From Aromatoleum sp. (GTDB lineage Bacteria; Pseudomonadota; Gammaproteobacteria; Burkholderiales; Casimicrobiaceae), in the NCBI GenBank assembly GCA_010365205.1, contig JAAFGU010000167.1, positions 1 to 5,785 on the forward strand: 5,785 nucleotides of DNA, given 5' to 3'. The position numbers and the translations under genes were made by a program. The notes under the pieces are model-generated. The model was not told where the DNA came from. It searched no databases and saw only the letters and a list, made by a program, of their open reading frames with translations. This document shows positions 5,771 to 5,785 of the stretch, piece after piece (the first letter of the stretch is position 1; each line of letters starts with the position of its first letter).

Positions 5771-5785
5771 CACGGCCGCCGCCTT

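Overview
The window is high-GC bacterial DNA with dense coding. It has strong G/C third-position bias, long spurious antisense frames and proteobacterial-type genes. A pilin-like domain of the kind found in beta- and gammaproteobacterial type IV pilins, together with the general style of the genes, suggests a betaproteobacterium, probably Burkholderiales. This assignment is by eye and is only moderately secure. No tRNA, rRNA, CRISPR array, transposase or phage gene was seen.

Layout. From 1130 down to the left edge, on the minus strand, lies a membrane-anchored GGDEF diguanylate cyclase. Its extreme C-terminus is cut off by the window. A divergent intergenic region (1131-1493) separates it from four plus-strand genes. 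These are: a DUF2628-type membrane protein whose C-terminal half looks like a type IV pilin without a prepilin leader (1494-2441); an EamA/DMT-family drug/metabolite transporter (2694-3617); a 3-hydroxyisobutyrate-dehydrogenase-family reductase (3743-4663); and an extended short-chain dehydrogenase (SDR) of the NAD-dependent epimerase/dehydratase type (4698-5726).

How the genes may work together. The reductase and the SDR are 34 bases apart on the same strand and probably form an operon. Ahead of the reductase is the best regulatory signal in the window: a -10-like hexamer running into a palindrome TGGTC-A-GACCA, followed by two more GACCAA boxes in an imperfect tandem repeat. This is the pattern of operators bound by GntR-family (FadR/PdhR/LldR-like) regulators, so the operon is plausibly controlled by an acid or acyl metabolite. 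The transporter just upstream ends in a perfect 9-bp hairpin spanning its stop codon, which suggests it is transcribed separately. The diguanylate cyclase and the pilin-like protein are divergent. Both c-di-GMP and pilins relate to surface behaviour, but nothing in the sequence links these two genes directly.

Most of the window is ordinary housekeeping or accessory metabolism. The points that deserve a second look are the leaderless pilin module fused to a DUF2628 membrane domain, the compound operator in front of the reductase, and the unusual Arg-Thr motif in the reductase's substrate loop. I did not find a clear new multi-gene system.
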